A stretch of DNA of 64,000 bases, from assembly GCA_934466515.1 (NCBI GenBank), contig CAKSLH010000002.1, positions 248,001-312,000 of the forward strand, in the 5' to 3' direction. Each line of letters begins with the position of its first letter. The stretch's first letter is position 1. Below the pieces are notes generated by a model. The model made no database searches. It was not told the DNA's origin and saw only the letters and a program-made list of their open reading frames with translations. This DNA comes from an uncultured Eubacteriales bacterium (lineage in GTDB: Bacteria; Bacillota; Clostridia; Oscillospirales; Acutalibacteraceae). The position numbers and the translations under genes were made by a program. This document shows, piece by piece, positions 8,565-17,618 of the stretch.

Positions 8565-9299
8565 TTGGCTTTAGAAACCGAAACTTTAAAATGCGAGGTA
8601 TGCTCTGTAAGCGCCGACGCAGTGCCTGTTATATTAGTCGCGGGCGGTTCTTCCGCAAGAATGAACGGAATTGATAAACAACTTGCGGAAATCGGCGGAA
8701 TTCCCGTAATTGTAAGAACAATGCTTGCTTTTGAAAATTCAAAGTATATTTCGAGAATAATTGTCGTAACAAGACCTGAAATTGAAGCTGATGTTGATAA
8801 GCTTGCTTCAAAATATATGATTTCTAAGCTTACCGATATTGTTTCAGGCGGGTCAACAAGACATGAGTCGGTTTTAAATGGTATGGCGTGCTTAAGTGTC
8901 AGCGAAAATAAGGTTTTAATTCATGACGGGGCAAGGCCGTTTGTTAAGGATAAAATGATTTTTGACTGTGTTAACGCCCTGAAAAAAGCAAACGGCTGTC
9001 TTTGCGCTGTTAAATCGACCGATACCGTAAAGTCAGCCGAAAACGAAGCCGTTATATCGACCCTTGACCGCAATAACATTTATCTTGCCCAGACTCCGCA
9101 GGGGGTCGACAGCAAGCTTTATAAAAAATTTTGCGAAAGCGGCAATGATACAGAATTTACGGATGACGCGTCGGTAATGGAATCCGCAGGCGAAAGGGTT
9201 ATAATCGTAAACGGCGATAAATCAAATATCAAGATTACAACGCCGTTTGACCTTATTTTGGCAGAAGCAATCGTCAGGGAGGAAGAAAAATGCGAATAG
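8565..9299 (+). CDS. ispD: 2-C-methyl-D-erythritol 4-phosphate cytidylyltransferase
   Basis: IspD joins CTP and MEP to make CDP-methylerythritol, the third step of the MEP isoprenoid pathway. The 244-residue protein has the nucleotidyltransferase signature VILVAGGSSARMNGIDKQ, the loop IHDGARPFV, and the C-terminal ITTPFDLILAEAIV. The predicted start is TTG at 8565, eight bases after AAGGAG (8551-8556). It gives an unusual N-terminal leader of about 20 residues, with a CEVC pair, before the first beta strand. No ATG lies between the ribosome site and the core fold. The 3' end overlaps ispF by 10 bp, so the two are probably translationally coupled. Confidence 0.93.
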   Translation: MALETETLKCEVCSVSADAVPVILVAGGSSARMNGIDKQLAEIGGIPVIVRTMLAFENSKYISRIIVVTRPEIEADVDKLASKYMISKLTDIVSGGSTRHESVLNGMACLSVSENKVLIHDGARPFVKDKMIFDCVNALKKANGCLCAVKSTDTVKSAENEAVISTLDRNNIYLAQTPQGVDSKLYKKFCESGNDTEFTDDASVMESAGERVIIVNGDKSNIKITTPFDLILAEAIVREEEKCE

Positions 9300-9763
9300 G
9301 CCACGGGTATGATGTGCATAAATCGGTTTCGGACAGAAGGCTTTATTTAGGCGGTGTGGAAATCGAAAGCGATTTAGGACTATTAGGCCATTCTGACGCC
9401 GATGTGCTTCTTCATGCAATTTGCGACGCTCTTCTCGGCGCTGCGGCTTTAGGCGATATCGGAAAGCATTTTCCCGATAATGATAATAGGTTTAAGGATA
9501 TCAGCTCTTTAAAGCTCTTAAATGAAACAGGCAGGCTTTTAAGCGAAAACGGCTTTGAAATTATAAATATTGATTCAACTGTTATTGCGCAGGCGCCTAA
9601 AATTTCGCCGTTTATTGAAAAAATGCGCGAAAATATTTCAAAAACGCTTTGTATTGATATTTCCTGTGTCAGCGTTAAGGCTACTACCGAAGAGGGCTTG
9701 GGTTTTACGGGAACTAAGCAGGGAATAGCGGCGCATGCCGTTTGTCTGATAAACGAAAAGTAA
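9290..9763 (+). CDS. ispF: 2-C-methyl-D-erythritol 2,4-cyclodiphosphate synthase
   Basis: IspF (157 residues) cyclises CDP-ME 2-phosphate to MEcPP. The N-terminus shows the metal ligands Asp8 and His10 in GHGYDVH, and the third ligand His occurs in DADVLLHAICDALLG. The loop ALGDIGKHFPD and the C-terminal KATTEEGLGFTG motif match the trimeric family. The start overlaps ispD by 10 bp, with GGAGG just upstream inside ispD. The IspE kinase that works between the two enzymes is not in this window. Confidence 0.96.
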   Translation: MRIGHGYDVHKSVSDRRLYLGGVEIESDLGLLGHSDADVLLHAICDALLGAAALGDIGKHFPDNDNRFKDISSLKLLNETGRLLSENGFEIINIDSTVIAQAPKISPFIEKMRENISKTLCIDISCVSVKATTEEGLGFTGTKQGIAAHAVCLINEK

Positions 9764-9804
9764 TAAAGCTTTAAATTTTCGCATAGGCTTGTAAAGGGAT
9801 AGTT

Positions 9805-10245
9805 TTGAAGCTTTATGTTTTATTTTCTAAAAAAACGATAGCGGTAATTGCAACTGTGTTTATGCTTTTTCTTGCGCTTTCGGGAGAATTTTCGGCGGCA
9901 AAGCAAAATAGGATTTCAGGAAAGACCAATGCTTTAAGGCTTGAATTTTTAAGCAGTATCGGTCTTAAAACCGAAGAGGAATGTGAAAGCCAAAAGGTAA
10001 TTATAATTCCCGAAAAGTTTTCTGATGTTTATAAAAATTATAATGAAATTCAGAAAAAATCGGGATTTGACCTTTATCCCTACAGCGGCTGCAAAGCCGA
10101 GGTTTATACATATAAAGTGACCGATACAAAAAATTTCGGTGAAAACACCTATGCTAATTTAATAGTTTTAAAGGGTGAAATTATAGGCGGAGATATTTCT
10201 TCAAGAGAGCTTTCGGGATTTATGCTTCCGCTTTTTGAAAAATGA
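9805..10245 (+). CDS. DUF4830-type small membrane-anchored or secreted protein
   Basis: This 146-residue protein starts at a TTG at 9805, with AAAGGGA upstream and no better start. An N-terminal hydrophobic helix (about residues 11-28) suggests a signal anchor. The rest is an exported domain with the pattern VIIIPEKFSDVYKNYNEIQ...GFDL...YTYKV...ANLIVLKGEIIGGD, which resembles the DUF4830 family of Firmicutes. No catalytic motif is evident and the function is unknown. It sits between ispF and rsuA, 12 bp before the latter, so it is probably cotranscribed with them. Confidence 0.75.
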   Translation: MKLYVLFSKKTIAVIATVFMLFLALSGEFSAAKQNRISGKTNALRLEFLSSIGLKTEEECESQKVIIIPEKFSDVYKNYNEIQKKSGFDLYPYSGCKAEVYTYKVTDTKNFGENTYANLIVLKGEIIGGDISSRELSGFMLPLFEK

Positions 10246-10257
10246 TACGGAGCAAAA

Positions 10258-10965
10258 ATGGACAGATTAAGACTTGATAAATTTCTTTCAAATCAGCTGA
10301 ATATATCGAGAAGTGTAATAAAAAATCAGATAAAAAAGGGCTCGGCTGAGGTTAACGGCAGGAAAATCTGCGACCCGTCGGTTATAATTGACGCAGATTC
10401 GGACAAAGTTTTATATGAGGGAAAAGAAGTAAGCTATAAAAAATATATCTATATTATGATGAATAAGCCGGCAGGAATTCTGTCCGCAACTGAGGACAAG
10501 TCTAAAAAAACGGTAATTGATATAATTCCCGAAGACTTAAAAAGAAAAAAGCTTTTTCCCGTAGGCAGACTTGATAAGGATACAACGGGACTGCTTATCA
10601 TAACCGACGACGGTGAGTTTTCCCATAAATGTATATCGCCCGATAAAAATGTAAAAAAGGTTTATACCGCTTTGCTTGACGGCGAGGTGACCGACCGTAT
10701 GATTGAGGAATTTAAAAAAGGACCCGTTCTTGCGGACGGAACTAAATGTAAGCCTGCTATGCTTAAAAGCTTAGGAAACAAAACCGCGAGAATTACAATT
10801 ACCGAGGGAAAATATCATCAGATAAAAAGAATGTTCAAAACGGTGGGTTTGGGTGTAGAAAAGCTTCACAGAAATTCGATAGGGGAACTAAAGCTTCCTG
10901 ACAATCTCGGCTTGGGGGAGTGCATTGAGCTTAAGGACGGCATGGAAAAATTTGCCTTGAAATAG
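10258..10965 (+). CDS. rsuA: 16S rRNA pseudouridine synthase (RsuA family)
   Basis: The 235-residue protein has an N-terminal S4 RNA-binding domain (RLDKFLSNQLNISRSVIKNQI) and a pseudouridine synthase domain with catalytic Asp in GRLDKDTTGLLIITDDG. The later motif YHQIKRMF is typical of RsuA rather than RluB or RluE. RsuA converts U516 (E. coli numbering) of 16S rRNA to pseudouridine. The ATG follows a weak GGAG-like site (ACGGAGC). A non-coding gap of 156 bp with a promoter follows. Confidence 0.9.
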   Translation: MDRLRLDKFLSNQLNISRSVIKNQIKKGSAEVNGRKICDPSVIIDADSDKVLYEGKEVSYKKYIYIMMNKPAGILSATEDKSKKTVIDIIPEDLKRKKLFPVGRLDKDTTGLLIITDDGEFSHKCISPDKNVKKVYTALLDGEVTDRMIEEFKKGPVLADGTKCKPAMLKSLGNKTARITITEGKYHQIKRMFKTVGLGVEKLHRNSIGELKLPDNLGLGECIELKDGMEKFALK

Positions 10966-11051
10966 GCTGTTTTAAGGGATTTTTCGGCACTTTTTATTAC
11001 ATTTATTTAATTTGACTAAATTGCCGATAAAAACATTGTGTGACTTGATTA

Positions 11052-11080
11052 TAGAATTTTGGGCACTCATTTGTTATAAT
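11052..11080 (+). promoter_or_regulatory. Predicted promoter for the MsmX-like ATPase
   Basis: A consensus TATAAT (11075-11080) with an extended TGT upstream is seen 42 bp before the ATG. The -35 at 17-bp spacing (TAGAAT) is poor, so activity may rely on the extended -10. Confidence 0.55.
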
Positions 11081-11121
11081 ATTAAAGACATGAAAGGTGT
11101 ATTTTTTAGGAGGTTGTCGCA

Positions 11122-12264
11122 ATGGCAAGTTTATCACTTCGTAATGTGTATAAGCGCTATCCGGGCGGAGTCACTGCCGTATCGGATTTCAATTTGGAGA
11201 TTAAGGATAAGGAATTCATAATTCTTGTCGGACCTTCGGGATGCGGTAAGTCTACCACTCTCAGAATGGTTGCAGGTCTTGAAGAAATTTCTGACGGTGA
11301 GATTTATATCGGTGATCGCTTGGTTAACGATGTCGCACCTAAGGACCGTGACATTGCGATGGTTTTCCAGAACTACGCACTTTATCCTCACATGACCGTG
11401 TTTGATAACATGGCTTTCGGTCTTAAATTAAGAAAGACCCCGAAGGATGAAATCAAGCGCCGTGTTGAAGAGGCTGCAAGAATTCTTGATATCGAGCATC
11501 TCTTAGAGCGTAAGCCTAAGGCTTTGTCCGGCGGTCAGCGTCAGCGTGTTGCTCTCGGCCGTGCTATCGTTCGTGAGCCTAAGGTATTCTTACTTGATGA
11601 GCCGCTTTCTAACCTTGACGCTAAGCTCCGTGCTCAGATGCGTACCGAGATTTCAAAGCTTCATCAGCGTTTAGGTACAACATTTATTTACGTTACACAC
11701 GATCAGACCGAGGCTATGACCATGGGTACAAGAATCGTTGTAATGAAAAGCGGTTTAATTCAGCAGGTTGATTCTCCGCAGAACCTTTATCTCTATCCCT
11801 GCAACCTTTTCGTTGCCGGATTTATCGGTTCTCCGCAGATGAACTTTATTGATTCCGTACTCGTTAAGGACGGAGACGATTTCTTCGTTGAATACGGTTC
11901 TGAAGATACTAAGACCAAAGCCGGCGTTAAATTCAGAATTAAGCTTCCGGCTTCTAAGAATAAGGATAACTGCCTTGACGCTTATGCAGGCAAGGAAGTT
12001 ATTATGGGTATCAGACCTGAGGATATTCACGATGAGCCCGATCTTATCGAAACCTATGCTGACGGCAAGGTTACAGCTAATGTTGAAGTAACCGAGCTTA
12101 TGGGTGCTGAAACCTATCTTTATATGAACAGTGAGGACAACGCTATTAACGCACGCGTTTCTCCGACCTCTACAGCAAAACCGGGCGATACAATCACAAT
12201 CGCTATGGAGCCTGCTAAGATTCACCTGTTTGATAAAGAAACAGAGCTTACGATCTGCAATTGA
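11122..12264 (+). CDS. msmX: Sugar ABC transporter ATPase (MsmX/UgpC type)
   Basis: The 380-residue ATPase has Walker A GPSGCGKST, Q-loop QNYALYPHM, signature LSGGQRQRVALGRA, Walker B VFLLDEP and H-loop VTHDQTEA. A C-terminal TOBE/OB region of about 140 residues is the kind that contacts CUT1 permeases. No permease or sugar-binding gene lies nearby, and the gene has its own promoter and terminator. That is the pattern of MsmX, a shared ATPase energising several carbohydrate importers encoded elsewhere. The shared role is inference from family knowledge. AGGAGG lies upstream of the ATG. Confidence 0.93.
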   Translation: MASLSLRNVYKRYPGGVTAVSDFNLEIKDKEFIILVGPSGCGKSTTLRMVAGLEEISDGEIYIGDRLVNDVAPKDRDIAMVFQNYALYPHMTVFDNMAFGLKLRKTPKDEIKRRVEEAARILDIEHLLERKPKALSGGQRQRVALGRAIVREPKVFLLDEPLSNLDAKLRAQMRTEISKLHQRLGTTFIYVTHDQTEAMTMGTRIVVMKSGLIQQVDSPQNLYLYPCNLFVAGFIGSPQMNFIDSVLVKDGDDFFVEYGSEDTKTKAGVKFRIKLPASKNKDNCLDAYAGKEVIMGIRPEDIHDEPDLIETYADGKVTANVEVTELMGAETYLYMNSEDNAINARVSPTSTAKPGDTITIAMEPAKIHLFDKETELTICN

Positions 12265-12280
12265 TTTTATAAAATTTCAA

Positions 12281-12312
12281 AACCGTCTGAATTTATTCAG
12301 ACGGTTTTTTTA
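12281..12312 (+). terminator. Intrinsic terminator after msmX
   Basis: A 10-bp stem (12281-12290 with 12297-12306) has a 6-base loop and is followed by a T run. Confidence 0.92.
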
Positions 12313-12316
12313 TTAC

Positions 12317-12345
12317 TTGAATTATTTGTCCGAAAATAGTATAAT
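12317..12345 (+). promoter_or_regulatory. Sigma-A promoter for tepA-ftsK
   Basis: TTGAAT (12317-12322) and a consensus TATAAT (12340-12345) are separated by 17 bp, directly after the msmX terminator. Confidence 0.75.
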
Positions 12346-12397
12346 TAAAATGTATTGTTACTCAATTCCTTCAAATAATAAATGCGGAGGGATAGTA

Positions 12398-13093
12398 ATG
12401 AGTAATACCAAGAAAAAAGAAACAGCTTTGGCTGACGCCGAAAAGCAGGCTGAGGTTATTAAGGAAACGGGAAGCGTAACCGCGTTTGACGGAAAGCATA
12501 GAATTCACTGCCTTACAATAATAGGAGAAATTGAGGGTCATACGGTTTTGCCGGAGCAGAGCAAAACTACAAAGTATGAGCATGTTATTCCCCAGCTTAT
12601 TGCAGTGGAAGAAAGTAAGGAAATAGAGGGTCTTTTGCTTATTCTTAATACCGTCGGCGGCGATGTTGAAGCAGGTCTTGCAATTGCGGAGCTTATCGCG
12701 GGAATGAAAAAGCCTGTTGTTTCTTTTGTTTTAGGCGGCGGACATTCAATAGGTATTCCGCTTGCGGTATCTGCTAAGAGGTCATTTATAGCGCCTTCCG
12801 CTACAATGACTCTTCATCCTGTCAGAATGACGGGTCTTGTAATCGGCGTTCCTCAGATGATGGAGCATTTTTCAAAAATGCAGGATAGGATTACAGGATT
12901 TGTCACATCTCATTCGGGAATTACGAAAAGAAGATTTACCGAGCTTATGATGAATACCGGAGAGCTTGTAACCGATGTCGGCACTGTTTTAAACGGCAGG
13001 CAGGCGGTAGAAGAAAAGCTTATAGATTCTCTCGGAACTCTTAAGGATGTTATAAAATGCCTTAACGATATGTGTGAAACAGGAAAAAAATGA
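12398..13093 (+). CDS. tepA: ClpP-fold serine protease, TepA family
   Basis: This 231-residue cytosolic ClpP/crotonase-fold protein has a candidate nucleophile Ser in GGGHSIGIPLA and the His in TMTLHPVR, with a helical dimer region after it. In Bacillus subtilis tepA (ymfB) lies just upstream of spoIIIE, and here too it precedes an ftsK/spoIIIE gene. That synteny supports the name. TepA was linked to protein export and sporulation, but its substrate is not established. The ATG at 12398 has GGAGGG upstream. Longer in-frame extensions run back through the promoter and terminator and are rejected. Confidence 0.88.
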   Translation: MSNTKKKETALADAEKQAEVIKETGSVTAFDGKHRIHCLTIIGEIEGHTVLPEQSKTTKYEHVIPQLIAVEESKEIEGLLLILNTVGGDVEAGLAIAELIAGMKKPVVSFVLGGGHSIGIPLAVSAKRSFIAPSATMTLHPVRMTGLVIGVPQMMEHFSKMQDRITGFVTSHSGITKRRFTELMMNTGELVTDVGTVLNGRQAVEEKLIDSLGTLKDVIKCLNDMCETGKK

Positions 13094-13111
13094 ATTTTTA
13101 AATATAATAAA

Positions 13112-13127
13112 GGCCGCTTTTGCGGCC
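13112..13127 (+). other. Small GC-rich hairpin between tepA and ftsK
   Basis: A 6-bp perfect stem (GGCCGC/GCGGCC) with a TTTT loop lies 23 bases before the ftsK start. It has no T tract, so it is more likely an RNA stability or processing element than a terminator. Confidence 0.4.
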
Positions 13128-13149
13128 GAAAACCGTGGGGAGTACATAT

Positions 13150-15534
13150 ATGGCGAAAAAAAGGAAAAATACGAAAGCGAATGCCAAAAGACAGCTCTAT
13201 TCTATAATAGGGTTTGCCTTTTCGCTGTTTTTTATGTTTGTCGTTTTTATAAAGGGTGAAAATGTCTGGACCTCTATGCATAATATTATGTTTAGTCTTT
13301 TCGGAATAACGGCGTTTGTATTACCTGTTATAACAGGCGTGATTTCCGTTCTTGCGGCGTGCAATAAAAATAGTACTGCGGTCAAGGTAAGAATTTCGGA
13401 GATTTCCGTTCTTGTCCTTTTTATAGGCTCGCTTATTGATACTATCGCGAATTTTACCGACGGGCTTACATTTAACGCCCATTGGGATAAGCTTTGGAAC
13501 GCAGGAAGTGTTTTAAAGGAAGCTGTTAAAGGCGGCGGAGTTTTAGGCTCGCTTGTTTCTCACCCGCTAAGCGCAGGCTTCGGAAAAACAGGAGCTATTA
13601 TAACCCTTTCAATTCTGATTTTTGTCCTTGTTATGGTTATAACGGGAACTACTCTTCTTAAGCTTTTTAAAACGGTTTCAAAGCCCTTAAAGGCTGTTTC
13701 TGCTCAGACAAAGGAAACATTTTCTCAGAATGATGAAGAAGAACAAAAGGGAAAGCTTCGCATAATCAAGGGCTTTGATGTAGATGTTCCTGTGGACGAT
13801 ATCCCCGAAAAGCGGTCTGCGGAAAGGAAGAGACCTCTAAGCGAAATTCAGAAAAAGGTTGTAGATACATATAACGGCGAGGACGGTGCGGATAGCAGTG
13901 CTGAGGCGGTAAACGAAATTAAGCCCGTTGTTTCCTCAACCGATGTTAATGATGCGCTTGACGCCGCAAAGGAAGAAACCGCAAAGCCCGAAAAGATTAC
14001 AGTCGATTTTCAGGCGGAAACCGAAAAGGTTTCAAATGAAATTGAAGATAACGATGTGATAAGGTGCTACAGATTTCCGCCTGCAGAGCTTTTAAAGGCT
14101 TCAAATTCCGTAAGCGCAAAGGCGCTTAATTCCGAGCTTGAAACCACCGCTCAGCATTTGGTGGAAACCCTTAAAAGTTTTAATGTTGAGACCCGTGTCG
14201 TTGATATCAGCCGCGGACCGACGGTAACGAGATATGAGCTTCAGCCCTGCGCAGGCGTCAAAATAAGCAAGATTACAAACCTTGCCGACGATATTGCGCT
14301 TAACCTTGCATCGGCAGGAGTAAGAATTGAGGCACCTATTCCGAATAAAGCGGCTGTCGGAATTGAAGTGCCGAATAAAACAAGCGCCGTTGTAGGCGTC
14401 AGGGAAATTATTGAATCAACAGCGTTTACTGCCTCTAAAAGCAAGCTTACGGTTGCTATGGGCAGAGATATCGGCGGTAATATAGTTGTCGCGGATATCG
14501 CAAAAATGCCTCACGGACTTATCGCAGGCGCTACAGGCTCGGGTAAATCCGTTTGCATTAACTCAATTATAATGAGTATTCTTTATAAGGCTTCGCCGGA
14601 TGATGTCAAGCTTCTTATGATTGACCCTAAGGTTGTTGAGCTTGGCGTTTATAACGGAATTCCGCACCTCCTTGTGCCTGTTGTTACCGACCCGAGAAAG
14701 GCGGCAGGCGCGCTCGGCTGGGCGGTAAGCGAAATGGAAAAAAGATATCAGATGTTCGCCGACCGTTCGGTGCGTGATATTGAGGGTTATAATAGGGTAG
14801 TCGATACCTTGGTTGACGAGCCCGAGGTTCGCAGAATGCCGCATATTGTTATTATAATTGATGAGCTTGCCGACCTTATGATGACCGCGCCTCACGAGGT
14901 TGAAGACTCTATAAACCGAATTGCGGCTAAGGCGAGAGCCGCAGGAATGCATCTGCTTATAGCAACACAAAGACCGTCGGTCGATGTTGTAACGGGCGTT
15001 ATTAAAGCAAATATTCCCACACGAATTGCATTTGCCGTTTCCTCTCAGATTGACAGCCGAACTATCCTTGATACCGCAGGTGCCGAAAAGCTTCTCGGCC
15101 GCGGCGATATGCTGTTCAGCCCCGTAGGCTCATCAAAGCCTAAAAGAATTCAGGGCTGTTTTGTAAGCGACACAGAGGTTGAAAAGGTAGTAGAATTCGT
15201 TAAAAAAGAAGGCAAAACCGATTACAGCGACGATATTATGGTGGAAATCGAGCGTCAGGCGGCTGTTGAAAAACAGAAAAGCACAGGACTTGCCGAGGAC
15301 GGACCCGATTCCGACCCCATGCTTGAGGACGCTATTAGAGTAGTTGTTGAAAACGGACAGGCTTCTACCTCTCTTTTGCAGAGAAAATTAAAGCTTGGCT
15401 ATGCGAGAGCCGCAAGAATTGTTGATGAAATGGAAGAACGCGGTGTTGTAGGACCGTATGAGGGCTCAAAGCCGAGAAAGGTTCTTATAACAAAGGAACA
15501 GCTTATGGAGCGAGAAGCGGCGAGTGAAGAATGA
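13150..15534 (+). CDS. ftsK: DNA translocase FtsK/SpoIIIE
   Basis: The 794-residue protein has an N-terminal membrane domain with four predicted helices (about residues 15-180) and an acidic linker. The RecA-type motor has Walker A GATGSGKS (residues 460-467), Walker B VIIIDELADLMM and the conserved ATQRPSVDVVTG. A C-terminal winged-helix gamma domain (LLQRKLKLGYARAARIVDEM) reads KOPS/SRS sequences. It pumps chromosomal DNA across the division or sporulation septum. In Clostridia one such protein may fill both FtsK and SpoIIIE roles. GGGGAG at 13137-13142 supports the ATG at 13150. The stop overlaps the next gene by 4 bp. Confidence 0.96.
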   Translation: MAKKRKNTKANAKRQLYSIIGFAFSLFFMFVVFIKGENVWTSMHNIMFSLFGITAFVLPVITGVISVLAACNKNSTAVKVRISEISVLVLFIGSLIDTIANFTDGLTFNAHWDKLWNAGSVLKEAVKGGGVLGSLVSHPLSAGFGKTGAIITLSILIFVLVMVITGTTLLKLFKTVSKPLKAVSAQTKETFSQNDEEEQKGKLRIIKGFDVDVPVDDIPEKRSAERKRPLSEIQKKVVDTYNGEDGADSSAEAVNEIKPVVSSTDVNDALDAAKEETAKPEKITVDFQAETEKVSNEIEDNDVIRCYRFPPAELLKASNSVSAKALNSELETTAQHLVETLKSFNVETRVVDISRGPTVTRYELQPCAGVKISKITNLADDIALNLASAGVRIEAPIPNKAAVGIEVPNKTSAVVGVREIIESTAFTASKSKLTVAMGRDIGGNIVVADIAKMPHGLIAGATGSGKSVCINSIIMSILYKASPDDVKLLMIDPKVVELGVYNGIPHLLVPVVTDPRKAAGALGWAVSEMEKRYQMFADRSVRDIEGYNRVVDTLVDEPEVRRMPHIVIIIDELADLMMTAPHEVEDSINRIAAKARAAGMHLLIATQRPSVDVVTGVIKANIPTRIAFAVSSQIDSRTILDTAGAEKLLGRGDMLFSPVGSSKPKRIQGCFVSDTEVEKVVEFVKKEGKTDYSDDIMVEIERQAAVEKQKSTGLAEDGPDSDPMLEDAIRVVVENGQASTSLLQRKLKLGYARAARIVDEMEERGVVGPYEGSKPRKVLITKEQLMEREAASEE

Positions 15535-16451
15535 AACCTGATAAAATTAAAACTCTTTCAAAGGTATTCGGCACAATCCTTTGTATTTCCCTTATTTCAG
15601 CATTTCTTTTGTATCTGCTTTCGGGAAATTATAAGGATTATACCGCAGTTTCTTCGGATTCAAGTCTTGTAAACGCGGAAGATACCGTTTGCTTTACGGA
15701 TGTCGGTCAAGGCGACTGCACTTTAATTTACAGTCGCGGAAGAACCGCGCTGATTGATACCGGAACTCCCGAAAGCGCGCACAAGCTTTGTAAAAGCTTA
15801 CGGTCAAAGGGAATTAAGACTATAGACGCACTTATAATAACTCATTTTCATGACGACCATTACGGCGGAGCAAACGAAATAGCCGAAATGTTCGAAATCA
15901 AAAATCTCATTATGCCCGATATGGCTAAGACCGATGAAAACATTGCGGATGTTACCGAGCTTAAGAAATCCGTTCTTGCAGAGGAAAACGAAGTTTATGT
16001 TGCAAGAAAGGGAATGAATTTCAGCGTCGGCAATTTCAATTTGACAATAGTCGGCTATTATCCCGATTTGTCCGAGGAAAATGACAGGTCGCTTTGTATT
16101 ATGGCGGAAAACAAGGGCAAAAGAATTCTTTTCACGGGCGACGCTTCCTCCTCTGTTGAGGAAAGACTGCAAAATGACGGAATTGACCTTAACTGTGATA
16201 TTCTTAAAATCGGTCACCACGGCAGCAGCTCTTCCACCTCTGAAAATTTCCTTTCAGCTGCCTCGCCTGACTATTCGATTATCTCCTGCGGAGAGAATAA
16301 TATTTACGGCCATCCGCATAAGCTTCTTCTTGAAAGACTGACAACTCATAAATCCGATATCTACCGCACCGATAAAAGCGGCGATATTGTATTTGAGCTT
16401 AAGGACGGAAAAATCACCGATATTCAGAAATCTTCGCCCAACGAAGGCTGA
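15531..16451 (+). CDS. Secreted ComEC-like metallo-beta-lactamase fold protein
   Basis: This 306-residue protein has one N-terminal transmembrane or signal helix (about residues 12-30) and an extracellular MBL domain. The metal motif is HFHDDH (His105, His107, Asp109, His110). Family landmarks are FTDVGQGDCTLI, LFTGDAS and LKIGHHGSS, which match the detached C-terminal domain of ComEC/Rec2. The membrane channel part of ComEC is absent. It may be an extracellular nuclease or phosphodiesterase, but the substrate is unknown. The ATGA overlap with ftsK shows translational coupling. Confidence 0.88.
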   Translation: MKPDKIKTLSKVFGTILCISLISAFLLYLLSGNYKDYTAVSSDSSLVNAEDTVCFTDVGQGDCTLIYSRGRTALIDTGTPESAHKLCKSLRSKGIKTIDALIITHFHDDHYGGANEIAEMFEIKNLIMPDMAKTDENIADVTELKKSVLAEENEVYVARKGMNFSVGNFNLTIVGYYPDLSEENDRSLCIMAENKGKRILFTGDASSSVEERLQNDGIDLNCDILKIGHHGSSSSTSENFLSAASPDYSIISCGENNIYGHPHKLLLERLTTHKSDIYRTDKSGDIVFELKDGKITDIQKSSPNEG

Positions 16452-16455
16452 TTTT

Positions 16456-16490
16456 ACGGCAATTCTACTTACGGTAGAATTGCCGTTTTT
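16456..16490 (+). terminator. Intrinsic terminator after the ftsK operon
   Basis: A 13-bp perfect stem (16456-16468 with 16474-16486) has a 5-base loop and a T run. Confidence 0.93.
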
Positions 16491-16623
16491 TATTCTATTT
16501 TACTTTTTTCATATTTAGAATTATTATTTATAAGAATAGGATGATTTAAAATTATAATTATAATATAATAATTTCGTAGTTTTAAGCGGCGAAAATAATT
16601 AAACCGCGGAACGGAGAAATGTT

Positions 16624-17517
16624 ATGTCAGAAAAATTTATTCTATCCTGCGAATCAACTGTTGATTTGCCTTATGATTATGTTACCGGAAGAGATATTTC
16701 GGTTCTGTTTTATACCTATCAGGTTGACGGAACGGAATATGTCGACAATATGGGAAGAGACAAAGCGGAGCTTGAAAGATTTTATGGGTTTATAAAAGAG
16801 GGCAAGGTTCCTACCACCTCTCAGATTAACGAGTATACCTATCTCGATTATTTTGATAATCTGCTTGCAAAGGGCGATGTTTTGCATATCGCTTTCGGCT
16901 CGGGAATGACGCCGTCTGTCAATAACGCAAGAAAAGCGGCGGAAACTCTTAAGGAAAAATATCCCGAAAGAAAGTTTATTATTGTCGATTCGCTTTGCAG
17001 CTGCTGCGGATACGGACTTATTGTTGATTCTGTTGCCGACTTCAGAGATACCGGTGCTGACTTGGAGGAAACCGCAAAATATGCGGAGGAAAACTGTACA
17101 AGGGTCTGCCATCAGTTCTTTTCTACAGATATCAAGTATTTTAAAAGAAGCGGAAGAGTTTCGGGACCTGCCGCAACAGTCGCTTCGATACTCGGCATTT
17201 GCCCCATAATGCACCTTGATCTTCAGGGCAAAATCGTGGCTTACGATAAGGCAAGAGGCAAGAAAAATGCCGTTAATGCTACCGTTAATGAAATTTTGGA
17301 GCAGGCAGATAACGGTAAGGATTATGACGGAAAATGCTTTATCGGCCAGTCAAACTGTATGGAAGACGCGCTTATGACCGCGAGCGCTCTTGAAAAGGCA
17401 ATGCCAAATCTTAAGGGCAAAATAAAAATATTTGATATCGGAACTATTATTGCTTCGCATTGCGGTCCCGGAACCGTTGCGGTGTTCTTCTTCGGCACAA
17501 AGACTCATGTCGATTAA
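16624..17517 (+). CDS. DegV family fatty-acid-binding protein
   Basis: The 297-residue protein shows the DegV fold landmarks: ESTVDLPYDY near the N-terminus, PTTSQINEYTY, the lipid-contact segment IAFGSGMTPSVNNAR, and KRSGRVSGPAATVASILGICPIM split across the two domains. Related FakB proteins present a fatty acid to the FakA kinase for phospholipid synthesis. FakA is not in the window. ACGGAG precedes the ATG. The 130-bp leader is very AT rich and no convincing -35/-10 pair could be chosen there. Confidence 0.92.
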   Translation: MSEKFILSCESTVDLPYDYVTGRDISVLFYTYQVDGTEYVDNMGRDKAELERFYGFIKEGKVPTTSQINEYTYLDYFDNLLAKGDVLHIAFGSGMTPSVNNARKAAETLKEKYPERKFIIVDSLCSCCGYGLIVDSVADFRDTGADLEETAKYAEENCTRVCHQFFSTDIKYFKRSGRVSGPAATVASILGICPIMHLDLQGKIVAYDKARGKKNAVNATVNEILEQADNGKDYDGKCFIGQSNCMEDALMTASALEKAMPNLKGKIKIFDIGTIIASHCGPGTVAVFFFGTKTHVD

Positions 17518-17532
17518 GCTTAAATTTAAATT

Positions 17533-17575
17533 AAAAAAAGCTCTTCTCGGAAAAATACCGAGAAGAGCTTTTAAT
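17533..17575. terminator. Bidirectional terminator between degV and the liv operon
   Basis: A 12-bp perfect stem (17539-17550 with 17558-17569) is flanked by seven A on the left and T on the right. It suits both the degV transcript and the convergent liv transcript. Confidence 0.9.
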
Positions 17576-17618
17576 GTTCTGTTGAAAATCAAAACCTTTT
17601 TTATATTTTTTATCTTTT

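Noticed and set aside
16491..16623. Promoter for degV in the TATAAT-rich leader.
   Set aside because: Several -10-like sequences occur by base composition and none has a -35 at suitable spacing, so none could be chosen.
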